Positions 8,233 through 17,021 of a DNA stretch of 45,003 bases are shown one piece after another. Source of the DNA: an uncultured Coriobacteriia bacterium. GTDB taxonomy: Bacteria; Actinomycetota; Coriobacteriia; Anaerosomatales; Anaerosomataceae. Within the stretch, counting starts at the first letter, position 1. Every line of letters starts with the position of its first letter. Position numbers and translations under genes: made by a program. Location: the NCBI GenBank assembly GCA_927439865.1, contig CAKMKD010000021.1, positions 66,522 to 111,524 on the forward strand, read 5' to 3'. The notes under the pieces were generated by a model. That model did no database searches, was not told the DNA's origin, and saw only the letters and a list, made by a program, of their open reading frames with translations.

Positions 8233-10302
8233 CTAGTGATCCTCGGCCTTTTCCTTCTCGTGCTGTTCGATGATCTTGGTCGCCATCTCGCGGGGCACGT
8301 CCTCGTACGAATCGATGGATATCGTGTACGAGCCGGTGCCGCTGGAAAGCGAGCGCAGCAGCGGCGAGTAGTGAATCACTTCGGCATACGGCACATGGGC
8401 GCGGATCTTCTGCCCGCCGTCCTCAGTGGGCTCCATGCCGAGGATCCGGCCGCGCCGCGAGGACATGTCGCCCATGACTGCACCGGCGTATGCTTCCGGC
8501 ACTTCGATCAACAGCGTGGCGATCGGCTCGAGCAGCACCATGTCTGCCTTCTCGGCAGCGGCCCTGAAGCCGATGCGCGCAGCCGTCCTGAACGCCATCT
8601 CCGAGGAGTCGACGGCGTGGTACGAGCCGTCGTAGACGGCGACCTTCACGTCGTTCATCGGGTAGCCCGCGAGCACGCCGTGAACCATCGTGTCCTGGAT
8701 GCCCTTGTCGACTGCCGGGATGTACTGCCGGGGGATGCGCCCACCGACGATCTCGTCGACGAACTCATACCCCTTGCCGGGGTTCGGCTCGACGCGCAGC
8801 CAGCAGTCGCCGAACTGGCCGCTGCCACCCGTCTGCTTCTTGTGGCGGCCCTGTGCCTGTGCGGTCTTGCGAATCGTCTCGCGGTAGGGGATGCGCAGGT
8901 CCTGAAGCTCCGCCTCCACGTGGAAGCGATCACGGAGCCTGCTGATCACGACATCGATAGCAGTGTCGCCGAGCGCCGAGAGAACCGTCTGGTGCGTCTC
9001 CTCATCGCGGCGCATGGTCAGCAGCGGATCCTCATCGACGATCGACTTGAGCGCTGTTCCGAGCTTGTCCTCATCGGCTTTCGTCTTCGCGACGATCGAG
9101 ACGGGGTAGAGCGGCTCAGGCGTGGGCAGCGGCTTGAATGCGATCTCGCCCTTTGCCGAGAGAGTGTCGTTCGTGAGCGTCTCGGTGAGTTTCGGCAGAA
9201 CCGCGATATCGCCGGCGGGGACAGCGTCCATGTCCGACGACTCCTTGCCAACGAGCTTCAGAACATGTCCGATGCGTTCCTTCTTGCCGGTTCGCGAGTT
9301 GATCATCTCGGCGTTCGGCTTGAGGGTTCCTGACACGACTTTGACGAAGCTGAGGCGTCCCACGTACGGATCCGAGAGCGTCTTGAAGACGTGTGTTGCG
9401 AGGTCGCCGTCTACGCTGAACGGAACCTCGGTGTCATCGGTCGTGAGCAACGGTCCGTGCGCAGTGGGCTCAGGGAAGAAGGTGACGATCTCATCCATGA
9501 GGTCCTCGACGCCCTGGAGCGTGGTTGCCGAGCCGACGAACACCGGGATGAAGATGCCCTGGGCGATCGCCTCGTTGAGCAGCTTCTCGAGCTCTTCCTG
9601 AGTCAGGCGCTCACCCTCGAGGTACTTCTCCATAAGTTCGTCGTCGGCCTCGGCCACGAGCTCGCAGAGCTTCTCACGCGCCGATTCTGCGGTGTCAACC
9701 ATGTCGGAAGGGATGTCCATGACCTGCTCGGCATCGCCCTCGTGGTGGTATGCCTTCATGCGGATGATGTCCACAACGCCCCTGAAGTCGTGCTCTGAAC
9801 CGATCGGGAGCTGGACGGCACCGACGCGATGGCCGAACGCCTTGGTGAGTGCAGCCATGGCGCCTTCGAAGTTGGCGTGCTCCTTGTCCATACGGTTGAT
9901 GAATATCGCACGCGCGATACCCATCGCACCGGCGTATTTCCAGAGTCGGATGGTTTGGACCTGGGGCCCCGATACCGCGTCGACGACGAAGAGCGCCATC
10001 TCGGCGGCCTCCATGCCGGCGATGGCGTCGCCCACGAAGTCCGCATAGCCGGGGGTGTCGATGATGTTGATCTTGACGCCGTTATGCTCGACCGGAGCCA
10101 GAGCCAGGTTCACGGTCATCTTGCGCTTGATCTCTTCGGGGTCGTAGTCGAGGGTCGAATGACCGTCGTCGACGCTGCCGAGGCGCTTGGTCTGTCCCGC
10201 CATGAAGAGCATTGCCTCGGCGAGGGACGTCTTCCCCGCGCCTCCATGGCCAACCAGGACGACATTGCGGACCTTCGCGGTGCTGGACGCTCCCATGAGC
10301 AT
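8233..10302 (-). CDS. Elongation factor G-like translational GTPase paralogue (start 10302 or 10296)
   Basis: VGHGGAGKTSLAEAM (G1), IIDTPGYADFVGD (G3 variant), INRMDKEHANF (G4 variant); EF-G domain III-V features (GSGQFGD, IPRQYIPAVDKGI, MSSRRGRILGME). Confidence 0.9.
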   Translation of the reverse strand: MLMGASSTAKVRNVVLVGHGGAGKTSLAEAMLFMAGQTKRLGSVDDGHSTLDYDPEEIKRKMTVNLALAPVEHNGVKINIIDTPGYADFVGDAIAGMEAAEMALFVVDAVSGPQVQTIRLWKYAGAMGIARAIFINRMDKEHANFEGAMAALTKAFGHRVGAVQLPIGSEHDFRGVVDIIRMKAYHHEGDAEQVMDIPSDMVDTAESAREKLCELVAEADDELMEKYLEGERLTQEELEKLLNEAIAQGIFIPVFVGSATTLQGVEDLMDEIVTFFPEPTAHGPLLTTDDTEVPFSVDGDLATHVFKTLSDPYVGRLSFVKVVSGTLKPNAEMINSRTGKKERIGHVLKLVGKESSDMDAVPAGDIAVLPKLTETLTNDTLSAKGEIAFKPLPTPEPLYPVSIVAKTKADEDKLGTALKSIVDEDPLLTMRRDEETHQTVLSALGDTAIDVVISRLRDRFHVEAELQDLRIPYRETIRKTAQAQGRHKKQTGGSGQFGDCWLRVEPNPGKGYEFVDEIVGGRIPRQYIPAVDKGIQDTMVHGVLAGYPMNDVKVAVYDGSYHAVDSSEMAFRTAARIGFRAAAEKADMVLLEPIATLLIEVPEAYAGAVMGDMSSRRGRILGMEPTEDGGQKIRAHVPYAEVIHYSPLLRSLSSGTGSYTISIDSYEDVPREMATKIIEQHEKEKAEDH

Positions 10303-10545
10303 CGCCTCCTCAGGACGGATGATTGAGAAGAACGCTCACCCGGGCCCCTGGTCTGGGAGACCGGGCGAGAAGCCAACGAACGCGGTACATCGGTCAATGC
10401 CCGACAATCACAGACGATAGCACACACACGCGCGTGAGAGGGGTGAGATCGATGCACCATGTAGCGCCTGCGCGTTGTCGCGCCGTCCTGCTAGAATGGA
10501 GCGGTTTGAGTCACAATCACTCGTACGGCGAAAGGACGCTGCAGC

Positions 10546-11214
10546 ATGAGGAACCGGCTCGCAAAGATCGCCGCTGTGGCCTTCGCGGTCGCGCTCACAC
10601 TGTTCGTGGTCGGGGTTCAGGGCTGCGGGAACGTCTCCGAAGACTCGAGCACGTCGTCCACTGAGTACAACCAGAATAGTGACAAGAACGAGCCCGATGC
10701 GGCTCAGTCGGCAACACAGACAGGGGAGGGTTCGATGTCCGAATCAGATGCAGCAGTGACCGGTTCCGAGATCGTGGTCATCACGACCGCGCGTGGGGTC
10801 ATAAAGTTCAAGTTCTACGCGAAAGAGGCTCCGAAGCACGTCGAGGCCTTCATCAAGCTCGCTCGACAGGGCTTCTACGATGGCACGACGTTCCACCGCG
10901 TTGAGCCCGGATTCGTCGTTCAGGGCGGCGACCCGTACTCGAAGACCGGGGAAGGTCCTGTTGGCACGGGTGGCCCCGGCTACAACCTCAAGGCCGAGTT
11001 CAACAAGCTGCCGCACCTGGAGGGCACGGTCGCGATGGCTCGCTCGCAGAGTCCGGACTCGGCAGGGTCGCAGTTCTACATTTGTCTTGCGCCCGCCCCG
11101 TTCCTTGACGGACAGTACACCGTCTTCGGCCAGGTCACAGAAGGCATGGACGTCGTGAAGGCTACCCAGGTCGGCGACGTCATGGAGTCGGTTCGCGTCG
11201 AGACTGGCAAGTAA
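10546..11214 (+). CDS. Lipoprotein peptidyl-prolyl cis-trans isomerase (cyclophilin type)
   Basis: Lipobox VVGVQGC after N-terminal hydrophobic segment; cyclophilin core FHRVEPGFVVQGGDPYSKTGEGPVGTGGPG, GSQFYICLAPAPFLDGQYTVFGQV. Confidence 0.93.
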   Translation: MRNRLAKIAAVAFAVALTLFVVGVQGCGNVSEDSSTSSTEYNQNSDKNEPDAAQSATQTGEGSMSESDAAVTGSEIVVITTARGVIKFKFYAKEAPKHVEAFIKLARQGFYDGTTFHRVEPGFVVQGGDPYSKTGEGPVGTGGPGYNLKAEFNKLPHLEGTVAMARSQSPDSAGSQFYICLAPAPFLDGQYTVFGQVTEGMDVVKATQVGDVMESVRVETGK

Positions 11215-11229
11215 CGCCGGGAGGCGATC

Positions 11230-12483
11230 GTGGACAAAGCGCAACTGGATCAGGCAGCCGCAGCGTACGCGGCGGGTGATTGGCGGGCAGCGGCCAGAGA
11301 GTACCTGGCGGCTGCCGGTGAAGGCGGGCCGGGCACAGGCGAGGCGTTTCACCTTGCCGGCAACTCGCTCATGCGGCTGAAGCGGTTCGACGACGCTGCA
11401 GCAGTGTACGAGCGCGCCCTTCGGGATTCGGAGTACCCGAAGACCGGTCCGCTGAATGCAAATCTCGGCGCTGCACTCTGCAGCGCGGGGATGCACCAGC
11501 GGGCGCTCGCAGCGTATCAGCGTGCGCTCGATGATCCTCACTATGAGTCGCGCTACAGGGCGTTGCAGGGGCTCGCGGGAGCACAGTACGAGGTCGGGCT
11601 GATCGAGGACGCCGGGGACTCGTACCGGAGGGCGGCGCTCGATGATGCGAACCCTGATCCCGGTAAGGCGCTCAATAATCTCGGCCTATGCTTCATGGCG
11701 CTCGGTCGTCCCGCCGATGCAGTCGAGGCGTACCGGGCGGCTTTGGATCTTGAAGGGTACTCCGGCCGAGGCAGAGCTGCGGCCAACATGGGACTCGCGT
11801 ATGCGGCCCTCGGCCAGCACGCCAGCGCTTTGAAGGCGTTCGATCGAGCCACAGGCGAGTTCGGCTACGAGCTTACGGGAGCTGCAGCCGCCGCCGCGGT
11901 CGTATCGCGCGCCGCTGTCGACTCGCCGCAGGTAGTGGAGGGTTGGAGCACGGGCGAGATGCCGCCGGTGTTCAATGAACCGGACGCCGCTGACGATTCT
12001 GTGTTCTTCACGCGCACAGACGAGGACATGCGAGTTGCAGATCGGGAGATCCGGAAGTCAGAACGCAAGGAACGCACGTCAGGCAAGAAGCCATGGGTCG
12101 GCATCGCCGTGTGGGCCGTCGGCGTCCTTATCGTCATGGGTGCGATCGCGTTTGCCTGGCTAGGGGGCTTCGGCTTCCCAACGCAATCGATGACCGTACG
12201 CGGGCTGCTCGATGCGCATCGCGGCGTTGAACCTGTCGCGTCGTACTGGGTCGCGGTCCCGTCGGCGGATGTCGAGAGGGAGATGAGCAATCTCCCGCCC
12301 CAGTTCACGTCGTATAGCATCGGGGGCATCGTCCGGAGCGCGAAGACGTCCACCGTGGACGTCACAATCGTGCTTGATAAGGGTGCCCCGCTGACGTACC
12401 GGGTTTCTCTCGTGCGTGAGGGTGTTGGTTGGAAGGTCAACGGCGTGACCAACGACTGGCGTTCAACAGGCGGCGGTTCATAG
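11230..12483 (+). CDS. TPR-repeat protein with single transmembrane segment and extracytoplasmic C-terminal domain
   Basis: Repeated TPR-like units (AAVYERALRDSEYP, ALAAYQRALDDPHYES, AVEAYRAALDLEGY), then WVGIAVWAVGVLIVMGAIAFAWLGG TM helix. Confidence 0.75.
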   Translation: MDKAQLDQAAAAYAAGDWRAAAREYLAAAGEGGPGTGEAFHLAGNSLMRLKRFDDAAAVYERALRDSEYPKTGPLNANLGAALCSAGMHQRALAAYQRALDDPHYESRYRALQGLAGAQYEVGLIEDAGDSYRRAALDDANPDPGKALNNLGLCFMALGRPADAVEAYRAALDLEGYSGRGRAAANMGLAYAALGQHASALKAFDRATGEFGYELTGAAAAAAVVSRAAVDSPQVVEGWSTGEMPPVFNEPDAADDSVFFTRTDEDMRVADREIRKSERKERTSGKKPWVGIAVWAVGVLIVMGAIAFAWLGGFGFPTQSMTVRGLLDAHRGVEPVASYWVAVPSADVEREMSNLPPQFTSYSIGGIVRSAKTSTVDVTIVLDKGAPLTYRVSLVREGVGWKVNGVTNDWRSTGGGS

Positions 12484-12560
12484 AACTTCTCGCAGGGAAT
12501 CCGTTGCGGGGGGCGAATCTTTGTTGCTAATGTTACAAAGTCCGCCACCCTAACGGAGGA

Positions 12561-12968
12561 GTGCGAGTGATTCAGAAGACATATGTGATGATTAAGCCTG
12601 ACGCTGTTGCCCGTGGACTTGTCGGCAGGATCGTGGGTCGGGTCGAGGCTGTTGGCCTTACGATCGACCGCATGGAGCTTGGCTCGGTCACGCTCGAGCA
12701 GGCGTCCGCCAACTATGCCGAGCATCAGGGCAAGCCGTTCTACGACGGGCTCGTGGCGTACATCACGTCCGGTCCCGTAGTGAAGATGCAGATCTCGGGC
12801 GAGGAAGCTGTGCCCGTCATGCGTAAGCTCATGGGCGCGACGAATCCCAAGGACGCTGCTCCCGGCACGATTCGCGGAGACTTCGGGCTGTCGCTCGACG
12901 CCAACATCATCCACGGCTCGGATTCGCCTGAGAGCGCCGAGCGCGAACTCTCGATCTTCTTCGGATAG
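12561..12968 (+). CDS. ndk: Nucleoside diphosphate kinase (GTG start 12561 or 12567)
   Basis: TYVMIKPDAVARGLVGRIVGR, GATNPKDAAPGTIRGDFG, NIIHGSDSPESAERELSIFF: diagnostic Ndk sequence with active-site His. Confidence 0.97.
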   Translation: MRVIQKTYVMIKPDAVARGLVGRIVGRVEAVGLTIDRMELGSVTLEQASANYAEHQGKPFYDGLVAYITSGPVVKMQISGEEAVPVMRKLMGATNPKDAAPGTIRGDFGLSLDANIIHGSDSPESAERELSIFFG

Positions 12969-13015
12969 CCACCGGCCCACCGCGTGCCGGCACGGCGGAA
13001 CACTGGGGGTGTCCG

Positions 13016-14038
13016 ATGTTTTTTCGCGTCATCGATAAAGTGCGCCTGCCCGACCTCGTCAGGGGTCTGGCCACCGAGTACGAAGTGATTGCTCCCGTCG
13101 AAAAGGACGGGCGATTCGTCTACGCGCCGCTTGAGGATCCGGGCTTGCTGCGGCTGGACTATGACACCACGCTGCTGCCGCCCAAGAAGTGGTTCTTCCC
13201 TGCCGAGGAAACGCTCATGCGGTTCCGTGTGGCCGACAACGAGGTCCTCAACGACGAGGTCGCGGTCGCACCCCGGGTGCTTTTCGGCCTGCATCCGTGC
13301 GACATCAATGCGCTGCTGCTCATGGACAATGTGTTCACGGGCAAGTATCCGGACCCTTACTACATGCGTCGCCGTGAGAAGACGCTCCTCATCGGCGTTT
13401 CGTGCACGCCGTCCGACACCTGTTTTTGTAACGTCTGGGACACCAATGAGGTCCACTGGGGCTTCGACGTGTTCTTGACCGACATGGGCGACCGTTACTT
13501 CGCCTCGTGTCGAACCGTCAAGGGCGCCGAGATCATCGACCGATTCGTGGAGAATCGGGCCGTCATTGATGAGGACACGCGCGAGTTCCAGTCCGTCGTC
13601 CATGACTTCAAGGACGCATTCCACCGGGACGTGGACACGACGCAGCTTCCCGTTCTTCTGGATGCGAAGTTCGATAGTCCGATCTGGGATGAGTTTGGCG
13701 AGAAGTGCCTGTCGTGCGGAGCCTGCTCGATGGTCTGCCCGACATGCTACTGCTTTGATGTTCACGATCGACTCGACCCCGACCAGAAGTCAGGCGTTCG
13801 CGCCCGCACGTGGGACTCGTGCCAGTTCAAGGAGTTCGCCGCTGTCGCGCACGGTCAGAACTTCCGCGACTCGCGCGCAAGCAGGGTCAAGTACCGCTAC
13901 TACCACAAGCAGTGGGGTTACCTGAGCAAATTCGAGCGCGTGCTCTGCGTCGGCTGCGGCCGATGCGCTCGCGCCTGTCCTGCCGGCATCAACCCGGTGA
14001 ATGTCATCGCGGCGCTGCAAACGGGGGAGGTCCGATGA
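13016..14038 (+). CDS. hydB: 4Fe-4S (sulf)hydrogenase beta subunit (HydB-like)
   Basis: FGLHPCDINALLLMDNVF, DTCFCNVWDT, CLSCGACSMVCPTCYCFDV, CVGCGRCARACPAGINPVNVI; first gene of a hydBGDA-ordered set. Confidence 0.88.
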   Translation: MFFRVIDKVRLPDLVRGLATEYEVIAPVEKDGRFVYAPLEDPGLLRLDYDTTLLPPKKWFFPAEETLMRFRVADNEVLNDEVAVAPRVLFGLHPCDINALLLMDNVFTGKYPDPYYMRRREKTLLIGVSCTPSDTCFCNVWDTNEVHWGFDVFLTDMGDRYFASCRTVKGAEIIDRFVENRAVIDEDTREFQSVVHDFKDAFHRDVDTTQLPVLLDAKFDSPIWDEFGEKCLSCGACSMVCPTCYCFDVHDRLDPDQKSGVRARTWDSCQFKEFAAVAHGQNFRDSRASRVKYRYYHKQWGYLSKFERVLCVGCGRCARACPAGINPVNVIAALQTGEVR

Positions 14039-14898
14039 GCACCACTCAGGGCGTGGCTGCACGCGACATACAGGCGAATCCCTACCATCCGTGGCCTGCC
14101 AGGATCACGTCGATCACGAATCTCACCGACAAGGAGAAGCTCTTCGAGCTTCGGCTTATCGATGAGGATGTCCGAGAAGCGTTCGAGTTCCAGTCCGGTC
14201 AGTTCGTCGAGCTCTCGATCTTCGGTGTTGGCGAAGCGCCCATCTCGATTTCCTCGGCGCCGAGCAAGCAGGGGTTCATCGAGCTCTGTGTGCGCGACTC
14301 AGGCGACGTCACCGGAGCGTTGCACGCGAAGCAGTGTGGCGACGTTGTCGGGCTGCGTGGGCCGTACGGTCGAGGCTTCCCGTTCGAGGAGATGAAAGGC
14401 CACGACGTGCTGCTCGTTGCGGGCGGTCTCGGCATCGCGCCGCTCAAGTCGCTGATCAACCACATTCACGACGAGCGCCACGAGTTCGGGAAGGTCACGA
14501 TCCTCTACGGGTCGCGGAACCCCGCCGAGGTGCTCTTCCGCTATCAGTTCGACATGTGGAAGCATCGCGATGACTTCGACTTGATTCTCACCGTCGATCA
14601 GCCCGACGACACCTGGGACGGCGAGACCGGTCTGGTGACGAAGCTGTTCGATCAGATCGATGTCGACCCCGACAACACGTACGGCGCCATCTGCGGACCG
14701 CCGGTCATGTACAAGTATGTGATTGATGAGATGCGCAAGAAGGACATGGACGTCGATCGCATCTACGTGTCGTTTGAGCGACGGATGAAGTGCGGCATCG
14801 GCAAGTGCGGCCACTGCGGCGTCGGCCACCAGTACACCTGTGTCGACGGCCCGGTCTTCAATTACTGGGAAGCCATGAACCTGCAGGGGGCGATCTAG
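14035..14898 (+). CDS. hydG: (Sulf)hydrogenase gamma subunit, FAD/NAD(P)-binding, C-terminal 2Fe-2S
   Basis: True start ATG 14035 (MSTTQGVAAR..., overlaps upstream stop); VAGGLGIAPLKSLI; GPPVMYKYV; RRMKCGIGKCGHCGVGHQYTCVDGPVF cluster motif. Confidence 0.9.
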   Translation: MSTTQGVAARDIQANPYHPWPARITSITNLTDKEKLFELRLIDEDVREAFEFQSGQFVELSIFGVGEAPISISSAPSKQGFIELCVRDSGDVTGALHAKQCGDVVGLRGPYGRGFPFEEMKGHDVLLVAGGLGIAPLKSLINHIHDERHEFGKVTILYGSRNPAEVLFRYQFDMWKHRDDFDLILTVDQPDDTWDGETGLVTKLFDQIDVDPDNTYGAICGPPVMYKYVIDEMRKKDMDVDRIYVSFERRMKCGIGKCGHCGVGHQYTCVDGPVFNYWEAMNLQGAI

Positions 14899-15642
14899 AT
14901 GGCGCCGAGAGTAGCGATCATCGGTCTGGCAAGCGACTTTGGCTGCCAGGTTCAGATCACCAACATGGAAGACCACCTGCTCGACGTCCTTGGCCTCATG
15001 GATCTCGTGTACTGGCAGCTCGCGTCAAGCGGTCACCTGCCCGATGAGTACGACGTGGCCGTCATCGAAGGCGCTGTCACCACCGCGGGGCACGTCGAGA
15101 CGCTTCGCACGGTGCGCGAGACAGCCGGGGTCGTCATCGCGATAGGCTCGTGCGCAGTCACCGGCGGCATTCCTGCGCTGGCCGGAACTGGGGAGTACGA
15201 TGCTCGCTACGGCGCAGTGTACGGCGACGGCGTGGCCGTTGCGCGGGGCCGCCAGTCACCGCTGCCGGTCTCCTCGGTCATCGAGGTCGACTACCACGTG
15301 CCAGGGTGTCCCATCGACCCGGCCGAGTTCGTGTCGGTCTTGTCGCGCGCGATCATGGGGCTGAAGGATGACGTGTCCGAGGACCCGATGTGCGCTATCT
15401 GCAAGACGCAGGAGAACGTATGCTTCCTCGATCGCGGACGCGCGTGCCTCGGCCTTGTGACCCGCACCGGATGCACAGCTAAGTGCGTGTCACTTGGCCG
15501 TCCCTGCACCGGCTGTCGTGGGATCTCCTCCGAGGCGAACATCCCGGCTGCCCGCGTTGTCTACGCCGACAAGGGACTCGACCCGCTCGAACTCGATCGC
15601 CTGTTCGACCTATACAACGCAGCACGGGAGGTCGTGGTATGA
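14899..15642 (+). CDS. hydD: (Sulf)hydrogenase delta / [NiFe] small subunit
   Basis: GLASDFGCQVQ, VIEGAVTT, AIGSCAVTGGIPAL, YHVPGCPIDPAEF, plus C-terminal Cys-rich cluster motifs. Confidence 0.9.
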   Translation: MAPRVAIIGLASDFGCQVQITNMEDHLLDVLGLMDLVYWQLASSGHLPDEYDVAVIEGAVTTAGHVETLRTVRETAGVVIAIGSCAVTGGIPALAGTGEYDARYGAVYGDGVAVARGRQSPLPVSSVIEVDYHVPGCPIDPAEFVSVLSRAIMGLKDDVSEDPMCAICKTQENVCFLDRGRACLGLVTRTGCTAKCVSLGRPCTGCRGISSEANIPAARVVYADKGLDPLELDRLFDLYNAAREVVV

Positions 15643-16901
15643 GCACGCTGACGGTCGAACACGTGGCCCGTATCGAGGGTCACGGCACGATAACCGTGGA
15701 GATGGATTCGGGCGTCGTGAGCGATGTCCGGATCGACGTCATCGAGGCCGCACGCTTCTTCGAGTCTATGGTCGTCGGCAGGCGTTTCGATGAGGTGTCA
15801 CTGATCACGAGCCGCATCTGCGGCATCTGCTCGCCGAATCACGCGCTCACATCGCTCAAAGCGGTTGAAGCGGCGTTTGGCATCGAGGTCTCCGAGCGCA
15901 CGGCGCTGCTGCGCAAACTCTTCGTCTATGGCTCGTACCTGCAGAACCACGCGACGCACCTGTACGTGTTCGCCGCGCCCGATTTCGTCGGCCTGCCGAG
16001 CGTGTTTCCGCTTGCGCAGACAAACCCCGATATCGTTGAGCGCGCGCTTCGGATCAAGAAGACAGGCAATGACCTCACGACACTCATCGGCGGACGTCCG
16101 GTGCATCCCGTTACCGCGGTCGTGGGCGGCTTCACTGCCGAGCCGGGCGCAGCTGAGTTGCGCGCTCTGGCAACCAGACTCGAGGCGCTTGTCGCCGATA
16201 CCGCGGCAACTGCAGAACTGTTCCAGTCATTCCAGGTTCCGGCGTTCGAGACCTCGGGTGAGATGCTGGCGCTCGTCGAAGATGGCGATTATGCGATCTA
16301 CGGCGGAGACACTGCGGCTCTAGACGCTGGTTGGCGCAAGCCGGCTGCAACGTATCGCGACTTCATCACCGAGCGTGTCGTGGGGCACAGCAATGCGAAG
16401 CACAGCACGGTAGACGGGCGAACGTTCATGGTTGGCTCGCTTCCGCGCATCAATCTCTCGGCAGGGAAGCTCATGCCGAGAGCCGCCGAGACGCTCGCTA
16501 ACCTCGGCATCGCTGTTCCCTCGAAGAACACCTTCGTCAACAACGTGTGCCAAGCCGTCGAGCTCGTTGATGCTGCGGAGCGGTGCCGGATGTACATCGA
16601 GCAGCTCCTCGACATGGGTGGAACGGTAGCGCCGGAGCCCTTTGCGATTCGCGCGGGCTCGGGGGCTGCGGCTACCGAGGCGCCCCGCGGTACGCTCTAC
16701 CATGCGTACACCATCGATGACGATGGCATCGTGGTCGGAGGGGACGTCATTACCCCGACCGCGCAGAACCTCGGCAACCTTGAAGCGGATATGCGGGCGT
16801 ACGCGCCGACGATCGCCGATGCGCCGAAAGAAGAGTTCATTCTAAGCATGGAGAAGCTGGTGCGGGCGTACGATCCGTGCCTGTCCTGCTCAGTCCATTA
16901 A
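15639..16901 (+). CDS. hydA: (Sulf)hydrogenase alpha / [NiFe] large (catalytic) subunit
   Basis: ATG 15639 (MSTLTVEHVARIEGHGTITVEM); L1 motif RICGICSPNH; L2 motif DPCLSCSVH directly followed by stop. Confidence 0.94.
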   Translation: MSTLTVEHVARIEGHGTITVEMDSGVVSDVRIDVIEAARFFESMVVGRRFDEVSLITSRICGICSPNHALTSLKAVEAAFGIEVSERTALLRKLFVYGSYLQNHATHLYVFAAPDFVGLPSVFPLAQTNPDIVERALRIKKTGNDLTTLIGGRPVHPVTAVVGGFTAEPGAAELRALATRLEALVADTAATAELFQSFQVPAFETSGEMLALVEDGDYAIYGGDTAALDAGWRKPAATYRDFITERVVGHSNAKHSTVDGRTFMVGSLPRINLSAGKLMPRAAETLANLGIAVPSKNTFVNNVCQAVELVDAAERCRMYIEQLLDMGGTVAPEPFAIRAGSGAAATEAPRGTLYHAYTIDDDGIVVGGDVITPTAQNLGNLEADMRAYAPTIADAPKEEFILSMEKLVRAYDPCLSCSVH

Positions 16902-16907
16902 CCGTTC

Positions 16908-16946
16908 ACCGGAGCAGGCGTGCCGTCCACGGAACGCCTGCTCGGT
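16908..16946. terminator. Intergenic hairpin between hydA and rnfC (possible terminator or processing site)
   Basis: gagcaggcgt (16912-16921) pairs with acgcctgctc (16934-16943), with partial flanking pairing; no strong T tract. Confidence 0.45.
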
Positions 16947-17021
16947 GTATAAAGGTGCCACAGCGCATGTGGCGAATCGGGTCTTCTCATACGGAAGACA
17001 TCAGCGACGGAGGGTGAGCGC

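Noticed and set aside
12740-13765. 341-aa minus-strand ORF over ndk/hydB
   Set aside because: Antisense to well-supported genes; no family signature.
13810-14898. Longer ORF start (13810) for the hydrogenase gamma subunit
   Set aside because: The N-terminal 75 residues overlap hydB in another frame and are Arg/Leu-rich noise; ATG 14035 overlapping the hydB stop is the natural start.
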